This document shows, piece after piece, positions 31,897 through 39,366 of a stretch of 40,856 nucleotides of DNA. The notes beneath the pieces were generated by a model. The model had not been told where the DNA came from. It searched no databases and was given only the letters and a program-made list of their open reading frames with translations. A program made the translations under genes and the position numbers. The DNA lies in the NCBI RefSeq assembly GCF_944387245.1, contig NZ_CALXEE010000008.1, positions 1-40,856 on the forward strand, read 5' to 3'. The number at the start of each line of letters is the position of its first letter. The stretch's first letter is position 1. The DNA is from an uncultured Intestinimonas sp. GTDB taxonomy: Bacteria; Bacillota; Clostridia; Oscillospirales; Oscillospiraceae.

Positions 31897-32691
31897 TTAT
31901 TCCGCCATGGGAGTGGGGCCCATAGCCTCGTGGAGCTCGGGCATAATGGCTCCGTGGAAGAAGCGCTCGGCATAGTGGTGGAGCTCCTCCAGGGTGCCGG
32001 GCACCTTGTCGGCGGTCAGGTTTCCGGTGCGGGAGAGATCCCCGTCCAGGATGAACTTGGGTTCGGGGTCCTGCTTGCCGCCGTTGATGAGACCGGGACC
32101 GGCGTGGATCTTCAGGCGCACGCCCTCCTCCAGGGCGATCTCGGTGTCCAGGGAGGAGCGGCCCACCTTGGTCTCGTCCACGTCGGGCTCGCCCAGGATG
32201 CCCAGGTAGGGGGAGCGGATCAGGTCATCCCAGAGGAGATCCGTAAGACCCAGCCGCTTTTTGGAGATGGCGTTGAGGTAGCGCAGGCCCACCCGCTGGA
32301 AGAAGGCGGGCTGATAGACCTGGATGAACTGAGCCAGGGGCTTGTCCAGCCGCAGGGCGAAGTCCTCCCAGTTGGTGTAGCGCAGGGTGGAGAGGGCGAT
32401 AAAGTCCTTGGTGAGGTTGATCTTCCACAGCCCGTCGGTGGAGACGAAGTTGTGGTTGGCGATAGGGGGCTGGGGCTCCACCTTGGGATTGGGACCGCCG
32501 GCCCCCACGATCTTGGGAGGGGCCTGCTCTTTCCGCACGGCGTACCGGGGGAAATCTTGGCGGATGGCCTCCTGAAAATCGGCGGGCTCCTCGCTGTTGA
32601 TGGTGAGGATGGTGGGGAACCGCAGTTGGCAGATGACCTCGATGAGGGGGCTGCGGGCATATTGATAGCGCTGATACTCTGAAAACAGCAT
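31897..32691 (-). CDS. TIGR04255-type protein of unknown function
   Basis: 264 residues from the ATG at 32691 (ggaaggag upstream). The N-terminal YARSPLIEVICQLRFPTI, the middle GLWKINLTKDFIALSTLRYT followed by NWEDF, and FFQRVGLRYLNAI match my memory of the sporadically distributed TIGR04255 family, often found in accessory regions. Biochemical role unknown. No membrane segment or signal peptide. It has a strong own promoter and a leader hairpin (32713-32718 / 32726-32731) before the ribosome site. Confidence 0.7.
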   Translation of the reverse strand: MLFSEYQRYQYARSPLIEVICQLRFPTILTINSEEPADFQEAIRQDFPRYAVRKEQAPPKIVGAGGPNPKVEPQPPIANHNFVSTDGLWKINLTKDFIALSTLRYTNWEDFALRLDKPLAQFIQVYQPAFFQRVGLRYLNAISKKRLGLTDLLWDDLIRSPYLGILGEPDVDETKVGRSSLDTEIALEEGVRLKIHAGPGLINGGKQDPEPKFILDGDLSRTGNLTADKVPGTLEELHHYAERFFHGAIMPELHEAMGPTPMAE

Positions 32692-32742
32692 AGTGTTTGC
32701 TCCTTCCCAAATGCCTCCAACCGGCGGAGGCGTTTCCTCTTT

Positions 32743-32771
32743 ATTGTAAATGCTGCGCCACGGTCTGTCAA
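32743..32771 (-). promoter_or_regulatory. Promoter of the TIGR04255-type gene
   Basis: Minus strand TTGACA (32766-32771), 17-base spacer, TACAAT (32743-32748). Strong sigma-A match. It is divergent from the sigma-K-like promoter next to it. Confidence 0.8.
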
Positions 32772-32780
32772 TGACCCGTC

Positions 32781-32808
32781 ACCCTTTGCAGAGATTGGGA
32801 ATAGGATG
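32781..32808 (+). promoter_or_regulatory. Sigma-K-like promoter of the dipicolinate synthase gene
   Basis: AC (32781-32782), 17-base spacer, AATAGGATG (32800-32808), a partial match to AC-N17-CATAnnnTA. It shares ACC-N13-GGG-nATAGGAT with the site before the MFS gene. Dipicolinate synthase is a known sigma-K target, which supports the call. Confidence 0.4.
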
Positions 32809-32836
32809 GGCCAGACGGAACATGGAGGGGAGAAAC

Positions 32837-33331
32837 ATGAGGAACGAGTGGAACATCTGGGTGGTAGGCGGCGATCTCCGACAGGTCCGGCTGGCCCAGC
32901 TCCTGTGCGAGGAGGGACACACGGTACATACCTGGGCCCTGGAGGAGGCGGAAGGGGTGCCGGAGCCGGCGGCCGACCTCACCGGGGCAAAGCTGGCCGA
33001 CTGTGTGGTGCTGCCCCTGCCGGCGGCGGGAGAGGACGGACGGCTCAATACCCCATTCTCCGCCCAAAAGCCGGAGCTGGCCACGGTGCTGGACGCCCTG
33101 CGGCCTGGGCAGGTGGTGTGCGCCGGCCGGGCGTCGCCGGAGCTGACGGCCCTGGCGGAGGCGCGGCAGCTCCGGCTCTTCGACTACTTCCGCCGGGAGG
33201 AGCTGGCGGTGGCCAACGCCGTACCCACCGCATTAGTGATAAGACACACAAAACCGGGTTCCCGTACGGAGACCAGGTTTTACTGCGTTCAAAGGAGTGC
33301 GGCAATCACAGATATAGGAAGCCGAAATTGA
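32837..33331 (+). pseudogene. dpaA: Dipicolinate synthase subunit A, interrupted (5' part)
   Basis: From the ATG at 32837 (ggaggggag upstream), 132 codons match the N-terminal domain of dipicolinate synthase A (SpoVFA/DpaA): NIWVVGGDLRQVRLAQLL, VLPLPAAGEDGRLNTPFS, then LFDYFRREELAVANAVPTA. Intact proteins continue EGAL... into an NAD-binding Rossmann domain of about 150 residues. Here the frame instead runs into unrelated sequence after about 33232 and stops at 33331. DpaA makes spore dipicolinic acid from lysine-pathway intermediates with DpaB. The break is followed by a serine recombinase, as in developmentally excised elements. The 3' half is not in this window. Confidence 0.85.
33250..33281. 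repeat. Imperfect 32-bp palindrome at the element end
   Basis: Centred on CGTACG (33263-33268), with outer arms aaaacc / ggtttt, 18 bases inside the predicted left boundary. It is a candidate recombinase-binding half-site region or an operator; the exact crossover core cannot be read from one end. Confidence 0.4.
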
Positions 33332-33612
33332 ACGCAGCTGTTTTCCTTGCTGTCCATCCAAAGAAGCAAGATGCCGGATCAGAACGCATAGGATGCTATT
33401 GCGGTAAAATTTCACTTCTCCCTTAAACAGATTTCTAATAGCCTAAAGGGACGTAGAAGGCATTTTAGAATTTCCATTTCAGTGGCAGCATAGTCAATTT
33501 ACCTCAGAAAATGGTGGAGCGCGGCTTTCTGAAGCGGTGCGGCTTAAACATTCAGGTGGAGTGTACCACAATCATTTCTGATATATGCAAGCGCAGGAAG
33601 GAGGGACGGACC
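33332..33612. other. Element sequence before the recombinase, no gene seen
   Basis: AT-richer stretch without a convincing gene. It contains CATAGGATG at 33387-33395, similar to the mother-cell-type -10 elements before the MFS and dpaA genes but without a good -35. The stretch probably carries the recombinase promoter, but I cannot place it firmly. Confidence 0.4.
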
Positions 33613-33702
33613 GTGGAAGATCAAGTCAGGAACGCACTGCTGCGGGCGCTTCTCGAGGCCGGGATGATCACTCCGGCGGAGTACCATGAACTTCGGAAAT
33701 AA
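33613..33702 (+). CDS. SHOCT-like micro-protein before the recombinase
   Basis: 29 codons from a GTG at 33613 with a strong ggaaggaggg site. Product MEDQVRNALLRALLEAGMIT followed by PAEYHELRK. The L-x-L-L-x-x-G-x-I-T-x-x-E-Y/F pattern is that of the short SHOCT motif. It overlaps the recombinase start by 17 bases, so translation of the recombinase, which has only a weak ribosome site, may depend on it. Similar micro-ORFs often precede serine recombinases in Clostridia (from memory). Role unknown; regulation or cofactor of recombination is possible. Confidence 0.6.
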   Translation: MEDQVRNALLRALLEAGMITPAEYHELRK

Positions 33703-35278
33703 GAGGGCCTTGCGGGTGGCGGCATATTGCCGGGTGTCCACAGAGAAAGAGGACCAGCGGAATTCGCTGGCTGCCCAGCAAAGGTTTTTTCAAAGCTACA
33801 TCCAGCAGAGACCGGAGTGGGAGCTGGTGGGGATCTTCGCTGATGAAGGTCTCTCCGGAACTTCGGTCAGGCGGAGGCCTCAATTCACCGAGATGCTCCA
33901 GCGGGCCATGGGCGGAGAAATCGATCTGATTGTGACCAAGGAGGTCTCCCGCTTTGCCCGCAACACAGTGGACACCCTTCAGATCACTCGCCAGTTGAAA
34001 AATCGTGGGGTACGGGTCCTGTTCCTCAACGACAATATCGACACTGGTGACAACGATGGTGAATTTCGCCTGACCATCATGGCCAGTGTGGCCCAAGAGG
34101 AGAGCCGGAAGGTATCTGAGCGCACCCGCTGGGGACAACTCCAGGCCATGCGGCGCGGGGTGGTTTTTGGCAACAACTCCATTTACGGTTTCCAGTTGAA
34201 AAATGGCGCATTGACGGTGGAGCTGGAGCAGGCCGCTGTGGTGAAGCGAATTTACCACAAGTTCCTGGTGGAGCGGAAGGGTACCCACGCCATCGCCCGT
34301 GAACTGACCCAGGAGGGAGTACACCCGCCACTGCGGCCTGTGGGGGGATGGTCCTCCACCATGGTACTGCGTATCCTGCGAAACGAGAAATACTGCGGAG
34401 ATCTTCTGCAAAAAAAATTCGTTACCACCGACCATCTGACCCACCGCAAGGTGATGAACCGTGGGGAGGAGGAACAGTTCTGCCTTCGAAATCACCATGA
34501 GGCCATCATAAGCCGAGAGGAGTTTCAGAAGGTGCAGGTGGAACTGGCCAAAAGGGCGGGAATGGTGCAGGAGAAGCGTAGATTCTCCGCCAGGTATTGG
34601 TATTCTGGAAAAATAAAATGTGGCTGCTGTGGGAAGAGTTTCATCTGCAAGCGAACCCGTCGGGCAAATGGGGAGGAATATATCCGCTTTGTATGCCGCG
34701 GACATCTGGACGGTACAGGAAAATGCGCCATGCGGGCGGTAAATGGGCGGCTAATCTTCGCGGTGGCCAGGCATGTGTTGAGCCAGCTGCCGCTGAACGG
34801 CGCAGGCCTGATTGACCAGTTGATGGAAGACCTGAAAGCCCTGCGCAACGCTGGAGACGACGGAATCCGGGAACTGGGCAAAATCGAGCGGGCGCTGGAG
34901 CGGCAAATGAACAGGAAAGACCGGGCGCTGGAGGCCTGGCTGGACGGAACGCTCAGTCAGACGGATATGACCCGCCTGGTGTCCCGCTGTGAGGAAGAAA
35001 TGTCGAGACTCAATCAACATGCGGAAAAGCTAGAGAGCAGGCGCGCGGGGACCCGGCGAGCGGAGGAGTGGGTTCAGGAGACCCGAACCCTGTTGGAGCA
35101 GGAACTGGAAGGTGGAGAGGCCGTCCTGGGGGAGCTGATTCAGGGCATTACGGTGAACCAAGAGGATTTTCTGGTGGACGTGACAGGATTTCCGGTGCGA
35201 TTTCGCGTAAAGGCTGCATGGGAGAGAACAGGCGGAGATGACCGCATCCGAATCCTGGAATGCGCTCTGATTCAATAA
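33686..35278 (+). CDS. Large serine recombinase (SpoIVCA-like)
   Basis: 530 residues. The resolvase catalytic domain begins LRVAAYCRVSTEKEDQRNSL with the nucleophile S18, and contains DEGLSGTSVRRRPQF and EVSRFARNTVD. The Recombinase domain follows (from about 155: FGNNSIYGFQL, AIARELTQEGV). Next a zinc ribbon (CGCCGKSFICKR ... CRGHLDGTGKC, about 313-350) and a coiled coil (about 390-465) rich in Glu, Arg and Leu. This is the family of phage integrases and of the sporulation recombinases that excise elements from sigK and other spore genes. The gene lies about 450 bases from the broken end of dpaA. Confidence 0.92.
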   Translation: MNFGNKRALRVAAYCRVSTEKEDQRNSLAAQQRFFQSYIQQRPEWELVGIFADEGLSGTSVRRRPQFTEMLQRAMGGEIDLIVTKEVSRFARNTVDTLQITRQLKNRGVRVLFLNDNIDTGDNDGEFRLTIMASVAQEESRKVSERTRWGQLQAMRRGVVFGNNSIYGFQLKNGALTVELEQAAVVKRIYHKFLVERKGTHAIARELTQEGVHPPLRPVGGWSSTMVLRILRNEKYCGDLLQKKFVTTDHLTHRKVMNRGEEEQFCLRNHHEAIISREEFQKVQVELAKRAGMVQEKRRFSARYWYSGKIKCGCCGKSFICKRTRRANGEEYIRFVCRGHLDGTGKCAMRAVNGRLIFAVARHVLSQLPLNGAGLIDQLMEDLKALRNAGDDGIRELGKIERALERQMNRKDRALEAWLDGTLSQTDMTRLVSRCEEEMSRLNQHAEKLESRRAGTRRAEEWVQETRTLLEQELEGGEAVLGELIQGITVNQEDFLVDVTGFPVRFRVKAAWERTGGDDRIRILECALIQ

Positions 35279-35503
35279 GTGATATTTTTGGACTATTTTA
35301 TCAAAAAACGACACTCATTGCCTGCGGAAACCATTGCACTGTGGAGCCGCCTGCTTTTCATAATTTCTGATTCGGCGCTTCAAAATGCTTCAAACGAAAA
35401 ACAACATGACGGATCTGATCGCTGACTCTGCACATCTGTACCAGTGTTCCGGCGTAGAGTGGAGCTTTTCCCGGTATTTGGATGGACAAAATTGACCAAT
35501 AGA

Positions 35504-35536
35504 ATAAAACCGATGTCCCTGCTCCCGGCACTATAT
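35504..35536 (+). promoter_or_regulatory. Bipartite promoter-like motif, copy 1
   Basis: ATAAAACCGA, 11 bases, CCGGCACTATAT. The same two blocks with the same 11-base separation recur at 37464-37496. The spacing fits an ECF-type -35 (AAAACCGA) and -10 (CACTATAT). It precedes the membrane-anchored sigma gene by about 230 bases. Confidence 0.55.
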
Positions 35537-35600
35537 TACGGAAGAGATGCACCGGCAGTTGGCTGGCAGTGCCAGAGCACCACGTTCCACGGGAGGTAAT

Positions 35601-35630
35601 ATGCTTGCATTTCTGGTAGCATTTGTGTAA
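35601..35630 (+). CDS. Nine-residue leader peptide candidate
   Basis: ATG behind a strong cgggaggt site, encoding the hydrophobic MLAFLVAFV and a stop. It lies in the long leader between motif copy 1 and the sigma gene. Could be a regulatory leader peptide or chance. Confidence 0.25.
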   Translation: MLAFLVAFV

Positions 35631-35769
35631 AATGAATAAAAAAGAGGCGCTTTCCCGATGAAATACATTTCCTTTTTTCAGTTCCTCCGCCGCTGTCTCC
35701 TGATGGACGCGGAGGTGCACCTGCTGCCCCAGGCAGTGAAAAAACAGCTGGAAAGGTCGAGAGCAAGGG

Positions 35770-37344
35770 ATGGAACAGGAAGAGCTGACCACATTGATCC
35801 AGCGCGCCCGCCAAGGGGATCCGGACGCCCAAGACACCCTGGTGCGGAAGGTCCAGGATAGGGTCTATTACCACTGTAAAAAGATGTTGAACACGGAGGA
35901 TGCCGCCCAGGATGCCACCCAGGACGTGCTCATCGCCATGCTCACCAACCTAGACAAGCTGAAGGAGCCGGCAGCCTTTTGGGGCTGGGTGAACGGCATC
36001 ACCGCCAACCGATGCCGGCACCTGCTCAGCGCTCCCCATAAGGAGTGGCAGATTCCCGAGGACGACGCGGGTAACTCCATGTTGGATGACCTGGAGAACC
36101 TGGACGAGACCCTGATGCCGGAGGCGGCCCTGGACGACGCCGAGACCCGGCGGATGATCCTGGATCTGGTGGATGCTTTGCCGCCGGAGCAGCGCCTGAG
36201 CGTGCTGTTTTACTACTACGACGAGATGAGTGTCAAGGACATTGCCCAGACCATGGACGTCAGCGAGGGGACGGTGAAGAGCCGCCTCAATTACGCCCGG
36301 AAAAGCATCAGGCAGGGCGTGGAGGCGTACGAGCGGAAGGGCGTCAAGCTATACAGCGTCAGTCCTTTCCTGCTGCTGGTATTCTACTTACGGCAGGAGG
36401 CGTCTGCCTGCGTGCTGGAAGATACAGCCGCCGCTGCTATGGCCGCCCAGGCTGTGGCCCAGGCCGGGGCAGCCGCTGTGGAGGGCACCGGAGGTGCTGC
36501 GGTCGGGACCAGTGCCGCGGCGGGAGTTTCAGCGGCAGGAACGGCAACAGCCGGGCTTTCCACCAAGCTGGTCGCCGGACTGGTGGCCGCCGTCATCCTG
36601 GTGGGCGGCGGTGCGGTGGGGATCTCCGTACTGATGGGCGGGGACAGCCCGGAGGAGTCAGCGCCGCCCCTACAGGAGGAGGTTCAGGCGGCGGAGGACA
36701 CCTCCTTTGGGGCCCTCCACGGCTTCACCATCGTGGAGCCCCAACCCTATGAGGACCTGCCGCTGACTGCCGTCTGCGGGGATGACGGCCTGGTGGTCCT
36801 CTCCTCCTCGGGCAGCCTGACCCAGCCGGAAATCACCGTCAGCCAGCCGGACGGGGAGGGCTATGTGACCTATACGATTCGCTGTACCAACACCGCCCAG
36901 GTCGTCCTGGGGGGCGCTGAGGACACCTCCCTGGCCCTCACGCTCTTTTCCCAGGAATATAGTTTCTACGACTGGTATACTGGCCGGCTCTATTTCCCTG
37001 ACCGGCGGGAGGACGATGGAGGCGAGGCCCTGGCCGTGGGTGAGGCCCAGGTGGAGCACGATGGGGAGACCTTCTCCCTTTCCTATGAGAAGCGCTGGAC
37101 CAGTGGCGTGGACTACGGCGACTGGCGCGAGAGCAGCCAGCCCGGCCTGGAACGTGAGATCACCATCGACGCCTTTCAGGAGGAGATCTACACCATGCGG
37201 GCCCCGGAGGACTACGACGGGGTGCTCCTGGGGGTCAACATCGTGGACCCGCCCGACCCGGAGCGGGTCATCCAGGCGGAGTGGGATCTGGAGACCGACG
37301 CCCCCGACCACTTTATATTTCTCCGGCTCAGCGATCATCAGTGA
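35770..37344 (+). CDS. ECF sigma factor fused to membrane anchor and exported domain
   Basis: 524 residues. Sigma region 2 lies at about 25-85 (DAAQDATQDVLIAMLTNLDK, FWGWVNGITANRCR). Region 4 lies at about 137-190 (LPPEQRLSVLFYYYDEMSVK, SEGTVKSRLNYARKSI). An Ala/Gly-rich linker (about 215-270) leads to one membrane helix (LVAGLVAAVILVGGGAVGIS, about 272-291). About 230 exported residues follow. In most ECF systems the membrane part is a separate anti-sigma protein; here both are in one chain, so activity probably needs cleavage or acts from the membrane. The ribosome site is weak (agcaaggg). The promoter motif at 35504 and its repeat at 37464 suggest autoregulation. Confidence 0.85.
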   Translation: MEQEELTTLIQRARQGDPDAQDTLVRKVQDRVYYHCKKMLNTEDAAQDATQDVLIAMLTNLDKLKEPAAFWGWVNGITANRCRHLLSAPHKEWQIPEDDAGNSMLDDLENLDETLMPEAALDDAETRRMILDLVDALPPEQRLSVLFYYYDEMSVKDIAQTMDVSEGTVKSRLNYARKSIRQGVEAYERKGVKLYSVSPFLLLVFYLRQEASACVLEDTAAAAMAAQAVAQAGAAAVEGTGGAAVGTSAAAGVSAAGTATAGLSTKLVAGLVAAVILVGGGAVGISVLMGGDSPEESAPPLQEEVQAAEDTSFGALHGFTIVEPQPYEDLPLTAVCGDDGLVVLSSSGSLTQPEITVSQPDGEGYVTYTIRCTNTAQVVLGGAEDTSLALTLFSQEYSFYDWYTGRLYFPDRREDDGGEALAVGEAQVEHDGETFSLSYEKRWTSGVDYGDWRESSQPGLEREITIDAFQEEIYTMRAPEDYDGVLLGVNIVDPPDPERVIQAEWDLETDAPDHFIFLRLSDHQ

Positions 37345-37463
37345 TCCCATGTTCGGGGGAAAAGCATACAGGCGGGCCTGCCCGGGGGAAGGTGGACAAG
37401 CTGCCTGTGCCGTTTTTGGGCAAATAAAAAATTCTGCCAACGCACGAAAAAATTTTTTAATTT

Positions 37464-37496
37464 ATAAAACCGAAAGGGACTGGGCCGGCACTATAT
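37464..37496 (+). promoter_or_regulatory. Bipartite promoter-like motif, copy 2
   Basis: ATAAAACCGA, 11 bases, CCGGCACTATAT: all 22 block positions are identical to copy 1, with an unrelated spacer of the same length. It stands upstream of the doubtful small ORF and the surface-protein genes. Confidence 0.55.
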
Positions 37497-37558
37497 CACA
37501 GAACAAAGCGCCGGAGACGCGAAAAAGATAGCCAGAGAGGAGGAGGCCCGCGGGACAC

Positions 37559-37951
37559 TTGGAACGGCGGAAAGCCCGCCGCGGGCGAAGGCGTGTGACC
37601 AGAGAGGAATTTCGGGAGGAGCGGAAGCGGGACATGGATTCCGCGTATGGGGAGGCAAAACGGGAAGCATGGCGGAAAAAGGAGCGGGGCAAGCCCTTCC
37701 GGGACCTGGGCACTACCGCAACCCTGTTCTCCGCCCTGGCTGCCATGCGCCCTGGCCGCTCCTCTGCCGCCCGCCCCGGTGGTCATCCTGGCGCTTGTTC
37801 AAAACGGGAAGGGGGCACTGGCCACTGTCAAGTGTTGCAGCCTACTGATCGTCTGGCCGGGGCCACATGGTACCTCCCGGGGTGTGGTCCTGGTCCCCCT
37901 TGGGTGAGCCTGCGCCGACCGTACCTCTCCAGAGGGGCGGCCGCGTCCTGA
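37559..37951 (+). CDS. Doubtful small basic protein, possibly decayed
   Basis: Open frame of 130 codons from a TTG. The first 60 residues look coding and strongly charged (REEFREERKRDMDSAYGEAK, then WRKKERGKPFRD). After about residue 62 the composition becomes Pro/Gly/Arg-rich and non-protein-like. Another frame then carries a short hydrophobic run (PLPPAPVVILALVQ), as if a frameshift had split a basic protein with a membrane segment. It lies right behind promoter motif copy 2. No family recognised. It could be a pseudogene. Confidence 0.25.
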   Translation: MERRKARRGRRRVTREEFREERKRDMDSAYGEAKREAWRKKERGKPFRDLGTTATLFSALAAMRPGRSSAARPGGHPGACSKREGGTGHCQVLQPTDRLAGATWYLPGCGPGPPWVSLRRPYLSRGAAAS

Positions 37952-38041
37952 TTCCGACATTTCCATCCACAGATACATCCCGGCTGTTCGATTCCAGCCC
38001 CTCCGGACGGGAACCGGAAAAATGAACGAAAAGGAGTGCCA

Positions 38042-39310
38042 ATGATGAAACAGAAATTTTTCTCACGCGTGTCCGCCCTGGCGGCCTGCCTGTCCCTGGC
38101 CCTGGCCGTCCCCGCGATGGCATATACGGAGTACTATGAATTTCCCGGTGTGGGTTATTATTTTGATCCCGGGACCGGGATTATGGATTTTGCAGAGGTT
38201 ACTTCCAGCGAACCCCATGCGCTTACGATCCCCGCCACGATCGACGGTGCGCCGGTCCGGCATATTGAAGTAATCATCGGAGCGCCCACACTGACTAGCA
38301 TTACCATCCCTGAGGGGGTCGTCTCCCTGGGAGGGTCGGCGTTTGCCATGATGGGTGAAGGGGAGACCCTGACGGAGGTGATTCTCCCCAGCAGCCTCAC
38401 GGAGCTGGGCGATGGGGCCTTTTATAATTGTGATAATCTGGTGCGGGTCACCCTGAGCAACAATATCACCACCCTCGGGTATCAGACCTTTTACGACTGC
38501 GACGCGCTGCCTACCGTCACCCTTCCGGACAGCATTACCACGATTGAAAAAAAGGCGTTTGAAGACTGCAATGCTCTGACCACCATCTCCTTGCCGGCAA
38601 ACCTCACCACCATTCAGGACAGGGCATTCAGAAACTGCGAGGCACTGACCAGCATTACCATTCGAGGCAGTCTTACCACCATCGGGAAGGAGGTCTTTGT
38701 GGGCTGTAAAAATCTAACCGATGTGTACTACTACGGCACTCCGGAGCAGTGGGCCCAGATCGAGATCGGAGCGGGCAACACCAACCTGAAGAACGCCACC
38801 ATCCACTACGTGGTGCCCGTGGCCGGCTTTACCGACGTGAGCTCCGGTGATTACTACGCCCAGGCGGTGCAGTGGGCGGTGGACCATAAGGTCACCACCG
38901 GCACCGGCGCCAACACCTTCTCCCCGGCCAACACCGTCACCCGGGCTGAGGCTGTGACCTTCCTGTGGCGTGCCGCCGGGTCCCCCGCACCCGCTTCCGC
39001 CGCCTCCCCCTTCACCGACGTGACCGACCCCAACGCCTACTACTATAACGCCGTCCTCTGGGCCGCCGAGCAGGGCATCACCGGCGGCGTGGGCGACGGG
39101 ACCTTCGGCCTCGCCGCCACCCTGTCCTACGACCAGATATTCACCTTCCTGGGCCGAGCCGCCGGAGCCGACCTGAGCGGGAGCGACTGGTCGGCCGCCG
39201 CGGTGAGCTGGGCCCAGAGCAGCGGCCTGACCGAGGGCCTGAGCTTTACAGCCACCGCCAGCTGCCCCCGGTCCGATGTGGTCTATTGCCTGTGGAAGCA
39301 GCTGGCCTGA
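38042..39310 (+). CDS. LRR (BspA-type) and SLH surface protein
   Basis: 422 residues from the ATG at 38042 (aaaggag upstream). A signal peptide ends at VPAMA (about residue 27). About seven BspA/TpLRR-type leucine-rich repeats follow (about 60-250), with the pattern LTSITIPEGVVSLGGSAFAM and AFEDCNALTTISLP. Three SLH repeats come next (about 258-422), starting GFTDVSSGDYYAQAVQWAVD with TVTRAEAVTFLWRAAG. Such proteins are displayed on the wall via SLH and may bind host or microbial ligands. Its SLH block is nearly the same as that of the next gene, so they share an anchoring cassette. Confidence 0.9.
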   Translation: MMKQKFFSRVSALAACLSLALAVPAMAYTEYYEFPGVGYYFDPGTGIMDFAEVTSSEPHALTIPATIDGAPVRHIEVIIGAPTLTSITIPEGVVSLGGSAFAMMGEGETLTEVILPSSLTELGDGAFYNCDNLVRVTLSNNITTLGYQTFYDCDALPTVTLPDSITTIEKKAFEDCNALTTISLPANLTTIQDRAFRNCEALTSITIRGSLTTIGKEVFVGCKNLTDVYYYGTPEQWAQIEIGAGNTNLKNATIHYVVPVAGFTDVSSGDYYAQAVQWAVDHKVTTGTGANTFSPANTVTRAEAVTFLWRAAGSPAPASAASPFTDVTDPNAYYYNAVLWAAEQGITGGVGDGTFGLAATLSYDQIFTFLGRAAGADLSGSDWSAAAVSWAQSSGLTEGLSFTATASCPRSDVVYCLWKQLA

Positions 39311-39330
39311 CGTTCCACAGATAGAAGAAG

Positions 39331-39347
39331 CGGCAGATGATCTGCCG
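39331..39347. repeat. Short perfect hairpin between surface genes
   Basis: cggcagat-g-atctgccg, 8-bp arms, in the 56-base gap before the RCC1-SLH gene. It may act as a processing or partial termination site; no T-run follows. Confidence 0.4.
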
Positions 39348-39366
39348 ATCAGAACGGGGGTTCACC

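Larger units (their letters stand above)
33233..35300 (+). mobile_element. Recombinase element inserted in dpaA (left end)
   Basis: The left boundary is set by the loss of dpaA similarity at about 33232. The element carries a SHOCT-like micro-ORF and a large serine recombinase transcribed in the same direction as dpaA. It contains long AT-richer non-coding stretches unlike the flanks. The right boundary is not visible: no dpaA 3' half occurs to 40856, so the element may extend beyond the window. The end coordinate given is only the end of the recombinase region. Confidence 0.65.
35279..35769. other. Gap before the membrane sigma gene
   Basis: Nearly 500 bases without a firm gene. It holds a weak hairpin just after the recombinase (tttttg...caaaaa, 35284-35307), the promoter-like motif at 35504-35536, a short perfect inverted repeat (35563-35575) and a nine-codon micro-ORF (35601-35630). 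An open frame from 35658 begins plausibly (MKYISFFQFLRRCLLMDAEV) but runs through the sigma gene in another frame, so I regard it as a fragment or chance. Confidence 0.5.
37345..38041. other. Long gap with promoter motif and doubtful ORF
   Basis: About 700 bases between the sigma gene and the LRR-SLH gene. It contains an AT-rich block (37440-37470), copy 2 of the promoter-like motif and a purine-rich ribosome-site-like gagaggaggagg (about 37535-37546). One doubtful open frame follows (listed separately). The last 100 bases before 38042 hold no recognised promoter. Confidence 0.5.

Noticed and set aside
35658..35861. 67-codon plus ORF before the sigma gene
   Set aside because: The start looks coding, but the frame runs out of phase through the sigma gene and becomes Arg/Pro/Gly-rich; no strong ribosome site.
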